DNA of 64,000 nt from Bemisia tabaci (lineage: Eukaryota; Arthropoda; Insecta; Hemiptera; Aleyrodidae), in assembly GCF_918797505.1 (NCBI RefSeq), contig NC_092795.1, positions 56,394,916 through 56,458,915 of the forward strand. The letters run 5' to 3'. Every line of letters begins with the position of its first letter. Position 1 is the stretch's first letter. The notes beneath the pieces were generated by a model. It did not search any database, was not told the origin of the DNA, and saw only the letters and a program-made list of their open reading frames with translations. Below, piece after piece: positions 1-14,500 of this stretch. The translations under genes and the position numbers were made by a program.

Positions 1-2913
1 ACCTATCATGAAACATATTAACTTTATAATAATCAAATAAATCTGTATTGTTAGCTGATCAAATTAGACCTCTTCTCAGCTTAAGCCTTAACTTTCCAAA
101 AAATTTGACTTTGAGTTGGAATTTCTTTTCACAAAAAAAAGAAGTTAGATAAAGCATTTCGTACTGTAGTATTTAGTTACAAAATTCCTCAGAGACAGTA
201 TGATGTCCTTAAAACCATCAAAATGTGGACATAATTTAATCTATGACAACAGAATGAAATAATTGAAACGACTGATACAAGATAGACAGAAAATAGGCAA
301 GAACAGCACAAACTGAGAACGTAATATGGGACAATGCAAGGATCTGAAAATTTTGCGCAACAAGTTTTAACGATTCTCTTCACTAGTTAAAAATGACTAA
401 AATGATGGTAAATTTACTGCTTCTAGATTTTACACTATTTTCTTTCTTAGTACACTTTTACATGTTTCCTAGGTCAATCTTCCATATTTTTTGGACCAGG
501 ATGACTAGTCATGTTATTAAGAAGAAATAAAATTACAGGATTAAATTGACGCCATCTAGTGCAGTAAATTTCAAACAAATTCTACATCAATCTTTGTACA
601 TAATTCTCCTGTAAATATCTTATAATAATGCCTTGGTTTTTAAGTTTACATAGAGTAAACTGGTATTCAAAAAAGTTGCAGGACAAAAATTACTAGAGGA
701 ACGCTCGCTTAGCGAAGACAAGTTAGGAGGGTATGTACCAGGTATGTTCATAGATGGATAGGTTATATTTTGACCGAAAGTCAAGACTAAATTGATCTAA
801 TCTCATACTTCATTGTATATGAAAAAAAGAAGTATGTGCGAGAACTTGTTAGTAATATTGATCAGTAGAGATTACTTATCTGATTGAAGGTACTCAACTG
901 CTGACATCATAGTGATTTGTTTGTAGCTAAAATAACCTTCAAGACAACAAAGAAATGCATGGATTCCTGGGCGATTCATTAGAATCTACTTAAATATGGG
1001 ATGATATGAAAAAAAAGATATGTTGATATGAAAGACATGCAATTTCATGGAAGAAAAACCAAATAATTTGTACACTATCTTTGTGTGGACGGGTCTGGAA
1101 AAAAAGACTGAGGTTGAAACTTTTGCAGAGATGAAGAAAAAATGTAAGTTATTCGTTCAGAAAGGGAAAAAACACAAAAGTTACATGAATTATTAAATGG
1201 AATAGTTCAGAATATCACGCAATCAATTTTTTAGTTAACTTCTCTTAACTGTGTTTATATGATGAGTTGACAGGGCAATCAAAAAAGGAGGAGAATCTGT
1301 TGAAAAATTTATGGCAAAGATAATCGTTCAACTTAGAAGAAATTCAACAATTAAACGAGAAAAGAAGGCAAACATGAGGCTAAAATTAATGAAACTATTA
1401 GCTTTTCGAACCTCAGCATATGGGAGGTATGATATGACGCCAGAAGATATGAATACAGAAAGGAAAGGTCCCATTGACATTAACAACTACCTATTATTAT
1501 AATGATCTTGGAACATTCAACAAAAACAAATACAAGATGATAGAATACGGCAATTTTTAATTACTGTTGTAGAAAAATACACTTACTCTAATCAAATATT
1601 TGTGCACCAAATGATTAAAATAACACGGACTATGAGAAGGTGGTTCGTCCGCAGAGGAGCTATCTGCACAATTGTTACAAAAGAGGGGCTAAAAATTTGT
1701 TACGTAAAATGTCTTAGAGATAGCAACCAAATAAGGCAAGAGATTAAATAACGCCTATTTTAAAGACTGCGGTTACAGGATGACTGATCTTTTTTGGTCA
1801 AGGCACCAAAAGGAAAGAGGAAACAGCATTCAATCTAGATGCACATAAGCAAGTTCATGACACTTCCACTGCAAATCACATCCACACTGCAAGGCAGTGT
1901 CTAGTGTGGTTCTCTAGCTGTTATAATTCCGATACCAGTGCATTCAATGCTTGACTTGGGAGCAAATTAATTCCCTTTCCCTTTGACTACCACAGTCTAT
2001 GGAAAATTAAAAATACTGACTTCTACAACGCAAATTTTCATGAGTCACCGCAGACATGACAACTTTGGACGAAAATGATGAAAAACATTGTTCTTAGGAA
2101 AAACCAAAAAAATTGATATAAAAATAGACATGATACAGTAGTGAATGAAAACTAAGGTCAAACCTCACTCTTCTTCAAAGTTAAACATTTTGTGAAAAAG
2201 AGTCAGTTTAGTCCAGTCACAGTTCAAAGACAGAAAATTATTGGTTCAGTAGAAAAACATAAAAAGTTAAGAGTGACAAAAAATTTGCAGAACTGAAGTC
2301 AGCGCGTTAATGAAAAATACCCTTGGGACTTTGCATTGAACAAATCACACTAAAAATTGCAAATATTTTGAAAACGAACTTTTGGGTGCTAAGATTCAAT
2401 AAAAAGACTTTTCCTTGAGGGGCATCTTGGATTGGGGGAGGGATGATTTTTAAAAATATTATAAGGATCTGGTACAGAAAAGGAGACACAATATGTAATG
2501 GAGGTGAGACAAAATAGTGATATTGTGCTTCCAAAGTGACTTCACAGTAAAAGAGACTGTTTGATGTTAGAAAAATTCCTAAAATGAAAGCATCCTCTGC
2601 ATCTGATCCTCAGGAAATATTGTGCAAAAAAACTTCCCAGGTCATTTCTTGGTATATTATCAGTCTTATCTGAATTCAAACAAAGACAGGTATTGATAAA
2701 AGTAGAAATATTTAAATTTTTCTGAATAACTTAAGTTCTATGAGCAAAATATAGTAAAACATTTTATTTGAATCTAATATTTACTACTTCTTGATGGCAA
2801 GATGATGTAGAAAGGTCATGGTTAGAAAAAAAAGTCATAATTTAATCCGATCAATTAAAAATGTTTGAAGATCTAGGCATGTATAATACACCAATTATTT
2901 AGTCAAAACTGGT

Positions 2914-2946
<33 letters not shown>

Positions 2947-3198
2947 AAAAATAAAATGACTTCAATGCCTGGTCTCAAAATCTAGAATTACATGAGTTTC
3001 GTTTCTCCACAGTTCCTGAAAAATATTCAACGTAGTAGAAACAAACAAATACTTTAATCAGACATAAATATTACTCAAGTAACATCACAATTTTTCAAAC
3101 TTAATTTCTTCCTAAAATAAACTAGAGAGTGGCACTATATGAGAGGGTCCGAAAATGTTAAGTTTTCCGGGAAAGGCAGAGGACAAAGGAAGAAACAT
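1..3198. other. 3' UTR and downstream flank, no gene seen
   Basis: AT-rich sequence beyond the stop codon of the PDZ-GEF gene. Only short ORFs occur (for example a 63-codon ORF at 1311-1502) with no recognisable domain and no splice context. A poly-A run of about 30 bases sits at 2915-2943. The 3' UTR must occupy the right part of this stretch; where it ends cannot be read from sequence alone. Confidence 0.6.
2763..2768 (-). promoter_or_regulatory. Candidate polyadenylation signal AATAAA
   Basis: The minus strand reads AATAAA about 430 bases past the PDZ-GEF stop codon. An ATTAAA variant also occurs closer to the stop at 3053-3058. In DNA this AT-rich such hexamers arise by chance, so this is only a candidate. 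Confidence 0.25.
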
Positions 3199-3230
3199 TT
3201 AAACAGCCGAGACTTGTGCATTGTCATCAT
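3199..3230 (-). CDS. Gef26: PDZ-GEF exon 19 (last coding exon)
   Basis: Acceptor TTTTCAG then ATGATGACAATG. The two first bases complete the Asp codon split with the previous exon. It encodes DDNAQVSAV then TAA. The VSAV end is a class-type PDZ ligand also found at the C-terminus of vertebrate RAPGEF2, where the tail ends EQVSAV. Confidence 0.95.
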
Positions 3231-5501
3231 CTGAAAACAGAGAAAAAGCATTCTGTTAGAAAGGTTGCAAAAAGAGAGTAAAATCGATCATTATAGCTGA
3301 CAAAACACTTATAATGTAGATATTCCTTTCGCTAAAAAGTGAAGAACATCACTAATATTGTCAATTCACTTTGAGTCTATGACTTCGATGCATAAGATGA
3401 TTACTGGGTGATTTACAGAGCTTACAAGAATTATTAGGTACAAGCACAGTTAATTGATCCTCAAGAGCATAGACGAAAATACTCATTAGGACAGTTCCAG
3501 GACAACTGTCGAGTTAATTATCATGGTCACAAGGCCATTATTCTCATACATAGTGTGTACTTGCTATTACAAAATCGGGTCAACTAAGCATGAACAAGGT
3601 AACTCTTCCAGATGCTGAGCCATTGCTTTTGTCATGTTTATCCCATTGCCAGATAAATAGCGTGAGTGAATATTGCTCGTAAGAGCATTTGAGAGTATTT
3701 TGTTCCCCTACTGATTACTCTTACTACTATGCGCTGCAGGCAAAAAAGTGCTACGGCCATAGAAGCAAAAATGGGTTAGTTAGAAATTTTTTTGGAAAAT
3801 CCTCGAAAGTCAAATCCTGCTGCATCAGGAATTAATCGAATTAGGTAATCATTAGATCGAGAAATCTTCAAGATAACTGCCAGAAATCGAATGTATCTGC
3901 AGAAAAAGATTTCACTCAGCTTTGATGCCTGGAACTTTAGAAGCCTAGAGCATGGATGTGTGATTCTGACAGCTTGACCAGTTTGCTGGGCTATAAAGAG
4001 CAAAAAAAATGCAGTTTGAGAGAACACTGCAATTCACTTAGTCTTTCAACCACTATTTTCATTTAGGCCATTATTTCAGAGATACCCCTTTCCCAGACAT
4101 CTCTATCTCAGAAAGTTTCAACAGCACTGAAACATTAAAAAGTACTCGAGTGCACTGGTGGATACGTTTTGGCATCAGATTCCCTGGACCACTATTTTGA
4201 TGACAAGAGATAAGAATGATGATTAAGAAAATTTTCCTATGTTAAGAGATGAGAACGGTAAATGGAAACTATATGACAGAGAATGAAGAGATGGGAAAAC
4301 CTTACCATCCTCATCATGGTCAGTGTGATAGTAGGAGGTAACGCCCTCTAGTGAATGCGCCCTTCCAAATCGGTTGATCCTAGCTGCCATTTGAGCGGCT
4401 ACGTTGTATGCTGGAGGTCGACCCCGAATTGGGATACCTGAAAGGGTGAAAGGTCAAAATTAAGGTTCATACTAGATGAAAAAACGACAAAGATGAATGT
4501 CAAGAGCATGACGACATTGGTTAAATGTGACAGAAACAGACAACATATCAAAGATCATGCGTCATGATGAAATCTTTCAATTTTCAACATGCTGCGTGCA
4601 GTTACGCCATGGTGATAAGAAACTACAACTTAGCTCTACAAGTATACAAGCAGGCAATATTTAATTACTAAATCACAAGAAGAATGAATTCCTGGTTGGT
4701 TTTCCTCATCACTCACACTCCATACAAGCTTGAAAATCGGTTTCAAACTAAGGTTTCAAGCTGCGGACTAAACTGTGTTACTCGATACTAGTAAATACAA
4801 AAACTATTACCTAGGTACTGACTTTTTACTCTATATCTATTAGCTACAGATGCTCACACATGGAAAAAATACATAAAATTGAAGAAAAAAATGAAAAGGC
4901 GAGAAGAACAGCAGAAAATGAAAGAGCAAGAGTTTATGTTAGTTAGAAAATGTATCAATTTGCACTAATTTAGAGAAAGTGGTACAAAGTTTTGAACACT
5001 GCCCTATAGTATAGACGAAGAGTATTTATCACCAGAAAGACCTCATTGTATTGCCATTTTTTTTTTTCATACAAGTTAATTAGTAACAAGTAATAACTGC
5101 TATCATAATGCCCATTGAAGTTAATGAAAGCGAGTAAAAAAAGAAATTAAGGGAGCAAATCCTCTGAATAGCCTTGCATGTCTAAATAGAATTGAATTTT
5201 TTGCAGAATTCAATGCTCAAACAGCAGTAAAACTACGGAAGTTACATTGGAATGCCAATTGGCTGGCTAAGCCATTAGATAAGAAATAAAGATAAAAATC
5301 AAGCTACAAGCCAAAAAACAAAGTGTAATGTAATGTAAAATGAATGTAATATTAATCATGTATTTTCTTTAAAAGCGTTTGTATTTCTTTTCACCTGTTT
5401 AATTGATCCATTAGTTTTTATTGTACCCAAACCACTGATGAAGATCCATGAGATGACAGGTCGAAAAGTCTAGTGTTATTGTAAGTTTCTTTCTTTTGTC
5501 A

Positions 5502-5539
<38 letters not shown>

Positions 5540-8500
5540 GTAAATTGCTTGCTTGCAGTTAGAATCATGTAATTGATTAAATTATATTTTGTTTTTTTGG
5601 CTTGTGGCTCGATTTTTATCTTTATTTCCTACTCAAGCTCCTTGTTGAGCGAATCAACCAAGCAAGTACGTACTATGATAAATAAAAAGTAGCTACGGAT
5701 CTATACCCTTAGAAGAAAAAACTATAATTTTTTCCTCAAGTTTTCATTCGGTTTTTGAGTATCAGTCACGGGGAAGAAAATGAAAAATTACCCACTAATA
5801 GCATTTAAATTTTAAGATACATTTTCAGTCCACCACTTTATGCTCGGCAAGCTTGGGTAAAAACTTTACCAAACACAGCCCGCTCCTAGACTGATATTAT
5901 TTCATCAAAGCTGAAGAAATCTGAGATTTAATTGTTTCAGCTTTCATTTTATCTGGGACAAAACTACACTAAAAATCGACTCTTGATAGCTTAACAGATT
6001 TTTGACATGTTTCCGATGTATTTTCCTCCTCTACTTCCTTTGAGAACTTGGTCCTTCATAAGAATCTATGGCATTAAGTTTATAATCAAAAGCCTTCTAT
6101 CGCATCAGGCTTACCGTGACAAGGAATGGAGGGCAGCACTTGAACTGCATGTGGAAATGGAGGTCGAGGGCCAACATAGCCTGGCAGCAATAAATAACAG
6201 AATGAGAAAGAATTAGAAGAAACATATGAAACACTTTCAGAGAACAGAAGAATACTAAGAGTTTAAAAGAATAGAAGGTAAAAATAAAGAATGTGGTTTG
6301 CTATCCTGTAAACAACTGCACTGAAATAAATTGGATTCATCGAGAGAATTGTTTCCATGGCAGTTTTTCGTTGTGTTGAGAAAAACACTCTTTGCATCAA
6401 GGCAGCAACTGATTCCGCCAAGTTGAGTTTTAGTTGAGACAACAAAACGTTTTTGTCTCAATGAAATTTTTATTTTCCTTGACATAACTGAGATTTCATT
6501 ATGGCAAAGCATTTTTAGCTATCACACTTAAAATTCTTCTTGGCGTTAAGTATTAATCACTTTCTTATGGCAACCAATATTTTTCTCAGCACAAGGAGTC
6601 ACTTGCCAAAAAGATGGAGCTGGTTTTCTCTTGTGCGAGGACTGTAATTTTTCTTGGTGTGGAGGAATTTTGAGAAAAAGAAAAATTGTCCTTGAAGATC
6701 TTTGAAATTTGCGGTAGAAAAAACTGAAAGGCTCTTTTAACTAGATCCTTTGAAAGTTTGGAGAAAATTTACTTTGTACCTCTGGCCCGTCTCCCATAAA
6801 AGTAGTAAATCCTCCATTCTTCTCATCAAATTCATGCCTTCAAACCACATGCAATAAACATGCTATAAGGTGCGAGTTAACAATCTTTTGAATAAAGAAG
6901 GATGGAAATGGATGGTTTGTACACGTTCAAATTTTTTTGTGAGATTGCAAGATAAGCAGAAATACATCAGAAGAAGTTGCAGTGTTTCAAGAAAATTATG
7001 TACTCTAAATGAGAAACAGGAGGGCTAATGAATTGACCTTCAAGGATAAATGTTCGGATGCAAAGAAAAAAAGGACAGAAAATTAATTAAAAAACAGACA
7101 CACTCTACAGTGCTTAGCCATGAATCGAACGAGAGCAAAAAAGAGGGGAAGAGTTTACATTCTACTAATAATTAAAAGTTGTTAAATAAATTCCTCCTTC
7201 ATCACAGCAAATGATAAAGACTAAACTAAAAGAGCAGTGTTATTGGTTGATTAGATCGTGATTATTGTATCATGTTTTTATTAGGTGAAATTCCACATAG
7301 TGAGAGTGCTGTTGTTGAGAATAAAGACATGAAAATACTTAATTTCAGCTTAATCTAATCATTTACTCTAATAAAGAAATCATTTTGAAAATCGGCCTTT
7401 TAATCACATAGACTAGGGTAAAAAAGCGATACAAGTGAAATTATATTAGCAAAATTGGCATATTCAATTATTAGTGCAATATTACAATGGATCACTAGAC
7501 AAAGTATGAATTTCAAGCTGTGCTACATACTGTCCCTTCAAAATTTCAAGAGGAGGGCAAATCACATAACTGAACGTCTAGAAATCAACTCCTAACCATG
7601 ATTAAACTGGTTAAATGGCAAAAATATAGATGATTTCATTTGTAGAATCTAATTTCCATTTAATTCGTATCAGAGGTACTGGTTAATACTTCATCCAGGA
7701 GTTGATTTTTAAACTTCTGTGAACTGTTTTTCACGTAAGATTTTGAAGAGAAAGCAAATTAAGTTTTTGTCTACTTCAAACCTTGTCTGGTGGGTCATTT
7801 TCTATGACTACAATATTTATTACATTGCCAATTATCAACAGCAGAATCTGAATGCAATGGATAAGGTTGAAATAAAAATTGTTGTTAACAGGTGCACTTT
7901 GAAGGAGGGGGAGAAGGGGGGACAAGTTGTTAATGAAGAAAGAGACCTGTCTCGAATGGAAGGAAGACTGATTGAAGTTTAGATTACAAAGACTGTGAGG
8001 AGCACACTACAAAATGAGACGATTGAATGTATGAGAGATAAAGGTCATTATTGACCTTTTCTCAGAGAATCACGATTATTCATGTCCTAGGATTGACCCA
8101 CTTTGAATGGTAGAACCAAACTTTTTAAAGGAAAAATTTGCTTTAAATCAACAGGAAACTCCTTTAAATTAAGTTGGGGAAAAGTAGGGAATACGGTTGA
8201 CAGCATTGGGACTGAATTCATAAAACAAACGTACCAGGTGGTTGCATCACAGAATGGCGTCTCATTTGTGAGGGCGGCGACGCGCCGGTAACGGTCGTTT
8301 CTACAGAGCTATTCGAATGGGAATCGAGCTGGGTCGAGTTGCCAGAATCACTGGAGGTTACTGACCCTGGGGAAGTCAAACAGAGTGTAAGGTAAGCGAG
8401 TGCAAGAGAAAAGTTTTTGCCTGAGTCCATTAATTAAGATTCTATTACAATGATCACATAGATATTTGAGAACAGTTAAGAATCTTAGAAATTCTCTGGA

Positions 8501-11500
8501 GAGTTCTAGCAAATAATTTTCAAATCTATCACAACTATATGTAAGTTGTAATTTTCAGAAATTAAAGTTAGTACGTTGGCATCAAAAATTCAGTTGAAGC
8601 GTTAGGTCAAATGACAAGGAAAAAAATGGATAATTTACTAGAATTAGGGGCACTTCATTTAATATCAAATTTTTGCATTTTTCGAAAGACTACAAGTACT
8701 TTTACCGCAGGAACATTCTTTATTTCATATGTACTCAATATTTTGCTGCTGCACTAATGACTTCAGAGGAGGCTCTCATGAAATGTAGTTTGAAATAGTC
8801 TTTCTGAAAATGCATATTTTTGCCAACTGAGCTTGTTCTCAGAGTTTGGATGAGTTGGAAGAGGAAAAATTCCTCATTTAAACATTAGAAATTCCTACTC
8901 TTCATAAAATTTGATCTGATTAATAGTGATGGAAAGTTCAGAATTTAAAAACAAAAAGACAATCCTTATCATATCAACTACGTCCTTTTTACTATTCCAA
9001 CTTATAGGACCAACTTGCGTTGATCCTATGGTCCAGGTGAGAATTTTTTTTACAGAATTTAATGAGTCTTAACTGAAAAAACGATAGACGCCTCAATTCT
9101 ACATCTCTTGTTTGATGTTTTTTGCACAAGTTTGTGTATATCATTGAATTTCATTGCAATCCTGTCACTTAATGCTTTACAACTCACGAGCAAATAACTA
9201 CACAAAATAAAATTTGGAACTATCAAAAACTAGTCCATCTTAAACATGCAACCACACAGAGAATCCCAACCCTCTTGACATGAACTTTACCCACAATAGC
9301 TAAAGCTAGAGCCTGGCTCTTAACACACAAAAATAAACCATGTCCCAGTTGCCCAAACACAAAGAGGGTTGTTCTAAAACATAAAAATTAAGATCCTGTA
9401 CCAAGACATGAGCAAATTATAAACAATACGCTCTCATACACATCTTCAACCTTCAAGTTAGAAAATGTCACAACTGTTGACAGCATTTCTTTTACAGTCG
9501 TCTAGGACGGTAACACTCGAGAGCATTTGTTTCAACTTGCTGACACCTTGGATTGATGACATAAGCATGCATAGTACCTGATGTCAATGTTTTTCTAAGC
9601 GGAAGGTTAGAGAGACTAGTGACGCTTGAGCTTTCCGCATTCAGATCTACTGATGAGAGGAGCGGAGGGGGGTGGAAGTGGGGGAGTACGCCACCACTAG
9701 TGTCGCTGTGCGAACGCTCGTGCGTGTTCACTCCGACCCCTGTGATGCGGCGCGGCGCTCCTGGGCTTGGCGATGGCGGAGGGTGCCGTGGCTGATGAGG
9801 CCTTGTTTTACCCGTTTCACTAAGAGAGAGCAACTTGCGAACAGCCTGCGGCGAAGCTGACCCTAGCATTTCGGAACAAACACCCATGGTTAGCTGGCGA
9901 GATAATGGAACAAAACCAACATTTGGTCTCGTAAAATTCACTTTTTAATTATCAGCCTGCTCTGAATGCTTTGCTGATACTTCTTACTAAACGGGCAAAA
10001 ACACTTTGATAGATTCTTTAAAGGTCTTGAAACTATAGGACGAATACCAGAAAAGACAGAAGTAATATTTTTATTTTGAGCAATGGACACAAGGGTGCAT
10101 GGGGATTAATTTCTGCATTTTGTCATCTGATATAATATAAAACGGTTTTATTAAGTTTTGTCTAAAGAAAAAAACCTTGATTTACTTTAACAATGAGTTT
10201 TTCTTCAGGACAAGACTGTTAATTTTCAGAAGGGTAGTTGGTACGCTGAAAAAAGCTTCATTGAATATTGCGAGGTTTAGCTAAACTGATGAAAAGAAAT
10301 TTCTTCCTTTTTAATACTTTAAAAAATTAAGATAAATATTTATAAGATTAATGTACATTGACAGCGCCAACTTCACACCATTTCATAATTTTTCTCAAAA
10401 CTTTTTCTATTTAGAGAATGGAGATAGGGATTATTAATTGAAGACACAATTCTCATTCAGAATGTACTTAGGAGCTCAAATTTACTCCTGAAATTTTCTC
10501 CAAGGTTATGATTTTCATTATGATTAAAAAGTCTTTGGATCGAAAGGACAGAAACTGAAAGTAAGTAAAGTCTTTCTTGTTCAGGCTGTTTCCGATCATA
10601 AATAGTAAACGCCAGATTTCAGTTCTAACCTTTAACACAGAGGTTAAAATCATAAGATTTTTAATGCAATGAAAATTTGAATATCTTAGTCCTAAAACAG
10701 CCTATAACCTTTATTTTGCTAAACATGAATATTAAGAAGTTGCTGTGTCAATGCAGGCGAGTTCCTAATCATCATGAAATAGGGTATAGTATTAAGTCAC
10801 CTCTGTGAGTAGTTACTACGTTGAGCAATAACTGTAAATGAGAGAAAATTAATTTTTTTTTTTTTTTTTTACTGATTCAAGGATGAAAATTATTATTAGA
10901 GGGAAACTTTAACTTACAATTTGAATTATTAGTCATCGTAAAGTTCGTATAAATCTATAATGCCTATTTGGGTAATACTGAGTTTAGGGATGATAAATGA
11001 AATTCAAAAGCAAATGAACTGGTGATGAATTAGTGAACGGACCTACTACCCAACCCCAAAAAAAGTACAACACACACATACACAAAATATTATGCACTAA
11101 GTAACTAAATCACACAAAATAATTGACATTACTATGCTCAGGTTAAATGATTGAAAAAGAAAGGATAGAAGGAGAAAGAGAAAGAAAAAGAGAAAGTACC
11201 AACAAAGAAAAGACTGCACATTAAAGATATATCCCAAATAAAAATTTCTTTTTTTCTTGATCATTTCAACTCGGTTAAAATTTGATTGAACATGGTAGAG
11301 TATAAAAGTAAAAAAAAGTTGCGATTTTACACATCCAATTCAAGAGAAAATTTAATCTTATTTTTCTTCTTTTCCTCTTATTTTGTTTAGGTACAGTATT
11401 AAATCATCAACCAATACTTAAAATACCTGAGAATTGTTGGAATAAATTCGTGGAAAAAGAGATTTGTTCACATTAAGATTACCATTTACCAACAACGCCA

Positions 11501-14500
11501 TGTATTTTTCTGTGTTTACTTGTAATTGGACTTATGTCTGACATTTTTTTAATGCTTAAATGAATATTTACAGGAAATCTCCCTAAGAAATTGGAACCAA
11601 AATAATCGAGAAACATAAAAGGCATAATGTTTTTGGAAAATATAAGCTTAGATAGATACCCTTGGCACACAAACTCCTGTATAAGACTCCCTGTCAAAAA
11701 AAGCAACTTTTGACTGTCAATTATCTTACATACTTTTCCTCATAAAAAATGGTACAAAAAACAAAACAAAAAAAAAAAACAAGAAACCCAGAAAAAGCAC
11801 CCAAACTGACACCCTTGAATGAATATATCTACACATTGACTGCAAGGTTTTCCATTGTAGTTTCTCAATAATATATTGTATTTTCTCGCTTGTTTTCCTG
11901 GCCTTCAATCAAGCCAGGTTTTCAGGAGTGACTGAAAAATGGTGAGACAGTCAATGTGCCTAATATTGGACCATTATTAAAAATCGCCTATATTGACACT
12001 TCATTAGGGGGAAACCACAGATATATCCCAGAATGGCCTCCCAATTTCCCAGCGAGAGCAAAATGGGCAAAAAACAACACAGACACGGAGAAATACATCT
12101 CAAACTCACCGAATTTGGGGGCTCTGTTTTTCCTGCCTTCGCTGGTGGAGCTGGTCGAACTAGTCGTGGAGAGGGTGGGTGATGGGTGTCGCTTTCGAAT
12201 GGGCACGCTTCCTGGCGTCGGCCCGAGGCCGCTTCCACTTCCGCTCCCTTCGCATTCCAGCGACAAAGCGTGTAGCTTGTCCTCATCTACCACAACTTTC
12301 ATTTTGTTCAAGTATGCTTTAACACGCCGCACCATTTGGGCCTGAAAAAATTAATTGCAAATGAAATTGTTGACATTTCATGAAGATAATTCATTTCATC
12401 AACTTCCGGCGCTCTTAGAGAAATTTCAAAGCCTTTTAAACGCATTAAATGGATTGCATTCTGCAAAGAGGAACCAGGAGCATTGCAATGTTGCTAAGAC
12501 TGTGCAGTTTCTTTTGTCTTGGAAGAAGAACTTCATTATCTATAAATTGTTTCTACTTTATTCGATGAAAACTGTAAATTTGGGACAAAAATTACCATGT
12601 AAATTTCATATTTTTTCAGGATTTCAATGTTTATATTGCAATGGGTGAAGTTGCACAATCTTAGCAACATTCCAATGCTACTGGTTCCTTTTTGCAAAAT
12701 GTGATCCAAATGATACTTTAACTGAGGCAAAAGCATTTTAGGCACTCTGCTAAAAAAATTAAAATAGTCCACTTCATTAATGCAGAACAACTGAGGACAA
12801 AATTAAACATAGCTCACCAGGATGATTAAAAAATTGTTGAGAAGTAAAAAACATCCAGCTAGAAATAGCTTATGCTAACCCAATTAACCTTGTAGGCCTG
12901 GTTACGTCGTTGTTCAGATTCATTCATAAAATGCCTGATCTTCCGTTCCTAGGTTTGCCTCATACATAGGGCAAATCTTAGGTCTTGGGTCGATTATAAA
13001 ATATACAACTTTTTTATTTTTTGGCTCAATACTTCCTTAGAGTGGGTTAGAATATTATATTGTACAATCGAACATTTCGCCATTAAATTAGATACTTGGT
13101 TGTGAGGCGAATTCGAAATGAGACCAAGAGGCCAAAAAATTGGATTACAGCAGACATCCGTATTTTGGAACTTTGCGAACCCCCAGTTTCATCATTAATA
13201 CATCTTTTGAAAAGCTCTTTATTTATAAAGGTCTCAAAATACATTGGATCCGAGGATTAACTTAACTGGCACCTAATCTAGATGGATTCCGTTTGCTTTC
13301 CTTGAGACAAAAAACCCAAGAAAAGTTACACGTGTACTAGGTGTACTGCACAAATAAGGAGAATGCAACTAACCTCTTCGAACATCTTCTTAGGGTTGGG
13401 AGCGCCAGCAGACTTTTTCCGCCGCTTGACAGTTGTAACACCTTGTTGTCCAATGGCAGCTCCTGTTGTAAGCTGATTAAGCGCTACCATCGCACTCGAT
13501 GGTGGTTGACCTCCTGAAAACAGATCATTGTCAAAAATCAGAGGTACTTACATACTGGTAATCTGAGAAAGCCATTCATATCTTAGGATGCCTGCATACT
13601 CTTCACGGTGTCGAGAATTCGATGGAATGGGAAATATTGTTAGAAATTTGGTCTTTCCGTCCTTTCCTTCATTCGAAAACAAATGTGGTTCCAATATTGC
13701 CAAAATTCAAATTGGTTCGATATCTCCACAATATACGAGTGTATATATGATGTTCTTTCTATGCATAGCAGTTAGGGTATTTATTCGAGAGGACAAAGTT
13801 GCCAAAAATTGATCATTCAAAGGCTTTCTTCTTGAAGTTGGGATTGCTTATATCTATTGTTTAAGCGAACCATCAGTAGAGAGTTAAGTAAACTTCAAAT
13901 TCATATGTGACAGGCTTTGATTTTTCCTTTGAATAGTGTGGAATCAGCATATAATCCTGTTACTTACAATATTTCGACCATACATTAGTGTTCCTTTTAT
14001 CCCCCCTCTCCCTCTTTTAAAAGTAAATACAGTATAAATGAGTGATGCATTTATGATACAACTCATGTGTACACAAAAGTAAACAAAATTTATTAAAAAA
14101 TGCGGAAAAAACGCACGATCTTACCTAATTCTAACATCGTTAAGAGATCATAAGGTGATGAACACATATTTGTCAGAGTACGAACTTCTTTTGCAATCAT
14201 TCTAAGTTTCTCGAAATTGATCAAACCCTCAACTCGTGAGTCGTTGCCTAAATGAATGAAGGTTAGATCTTTCTTCACCACTGGATAAAATGGAATCTGT
14301 GAGTGAAAAAAAAACAACGAAAAAACCCGTTAGAAATTGATGAGACATGTTTTATTTCGAGTCATTCCCTCCCTCTTTTTAAGGTTGTATAGGAGTGACA
14401 TAATAGATTAATATGGATGAAGATTAGCTCCTCATCTTGTCGGACAATCTTCCTGTGGATAGTTACTGAATGACTATGTAATTAATTATGTAGACAGATA

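Noticed and set aside
1311..1502. 63-codon plus-strand ORF in the 3' flank
   Set aside because: Low-complexity Lys-rich translation with no homology, in AT-rich sequence.
9863..9941. Exon 15 extended upstream through [14 protein letters not shown]
   Set aside because: The acceptor at CTCGCCAG gives the wrong phase after exon 14; the GCTAG acceptor restores [13 protein letters not shown], which matches the family.
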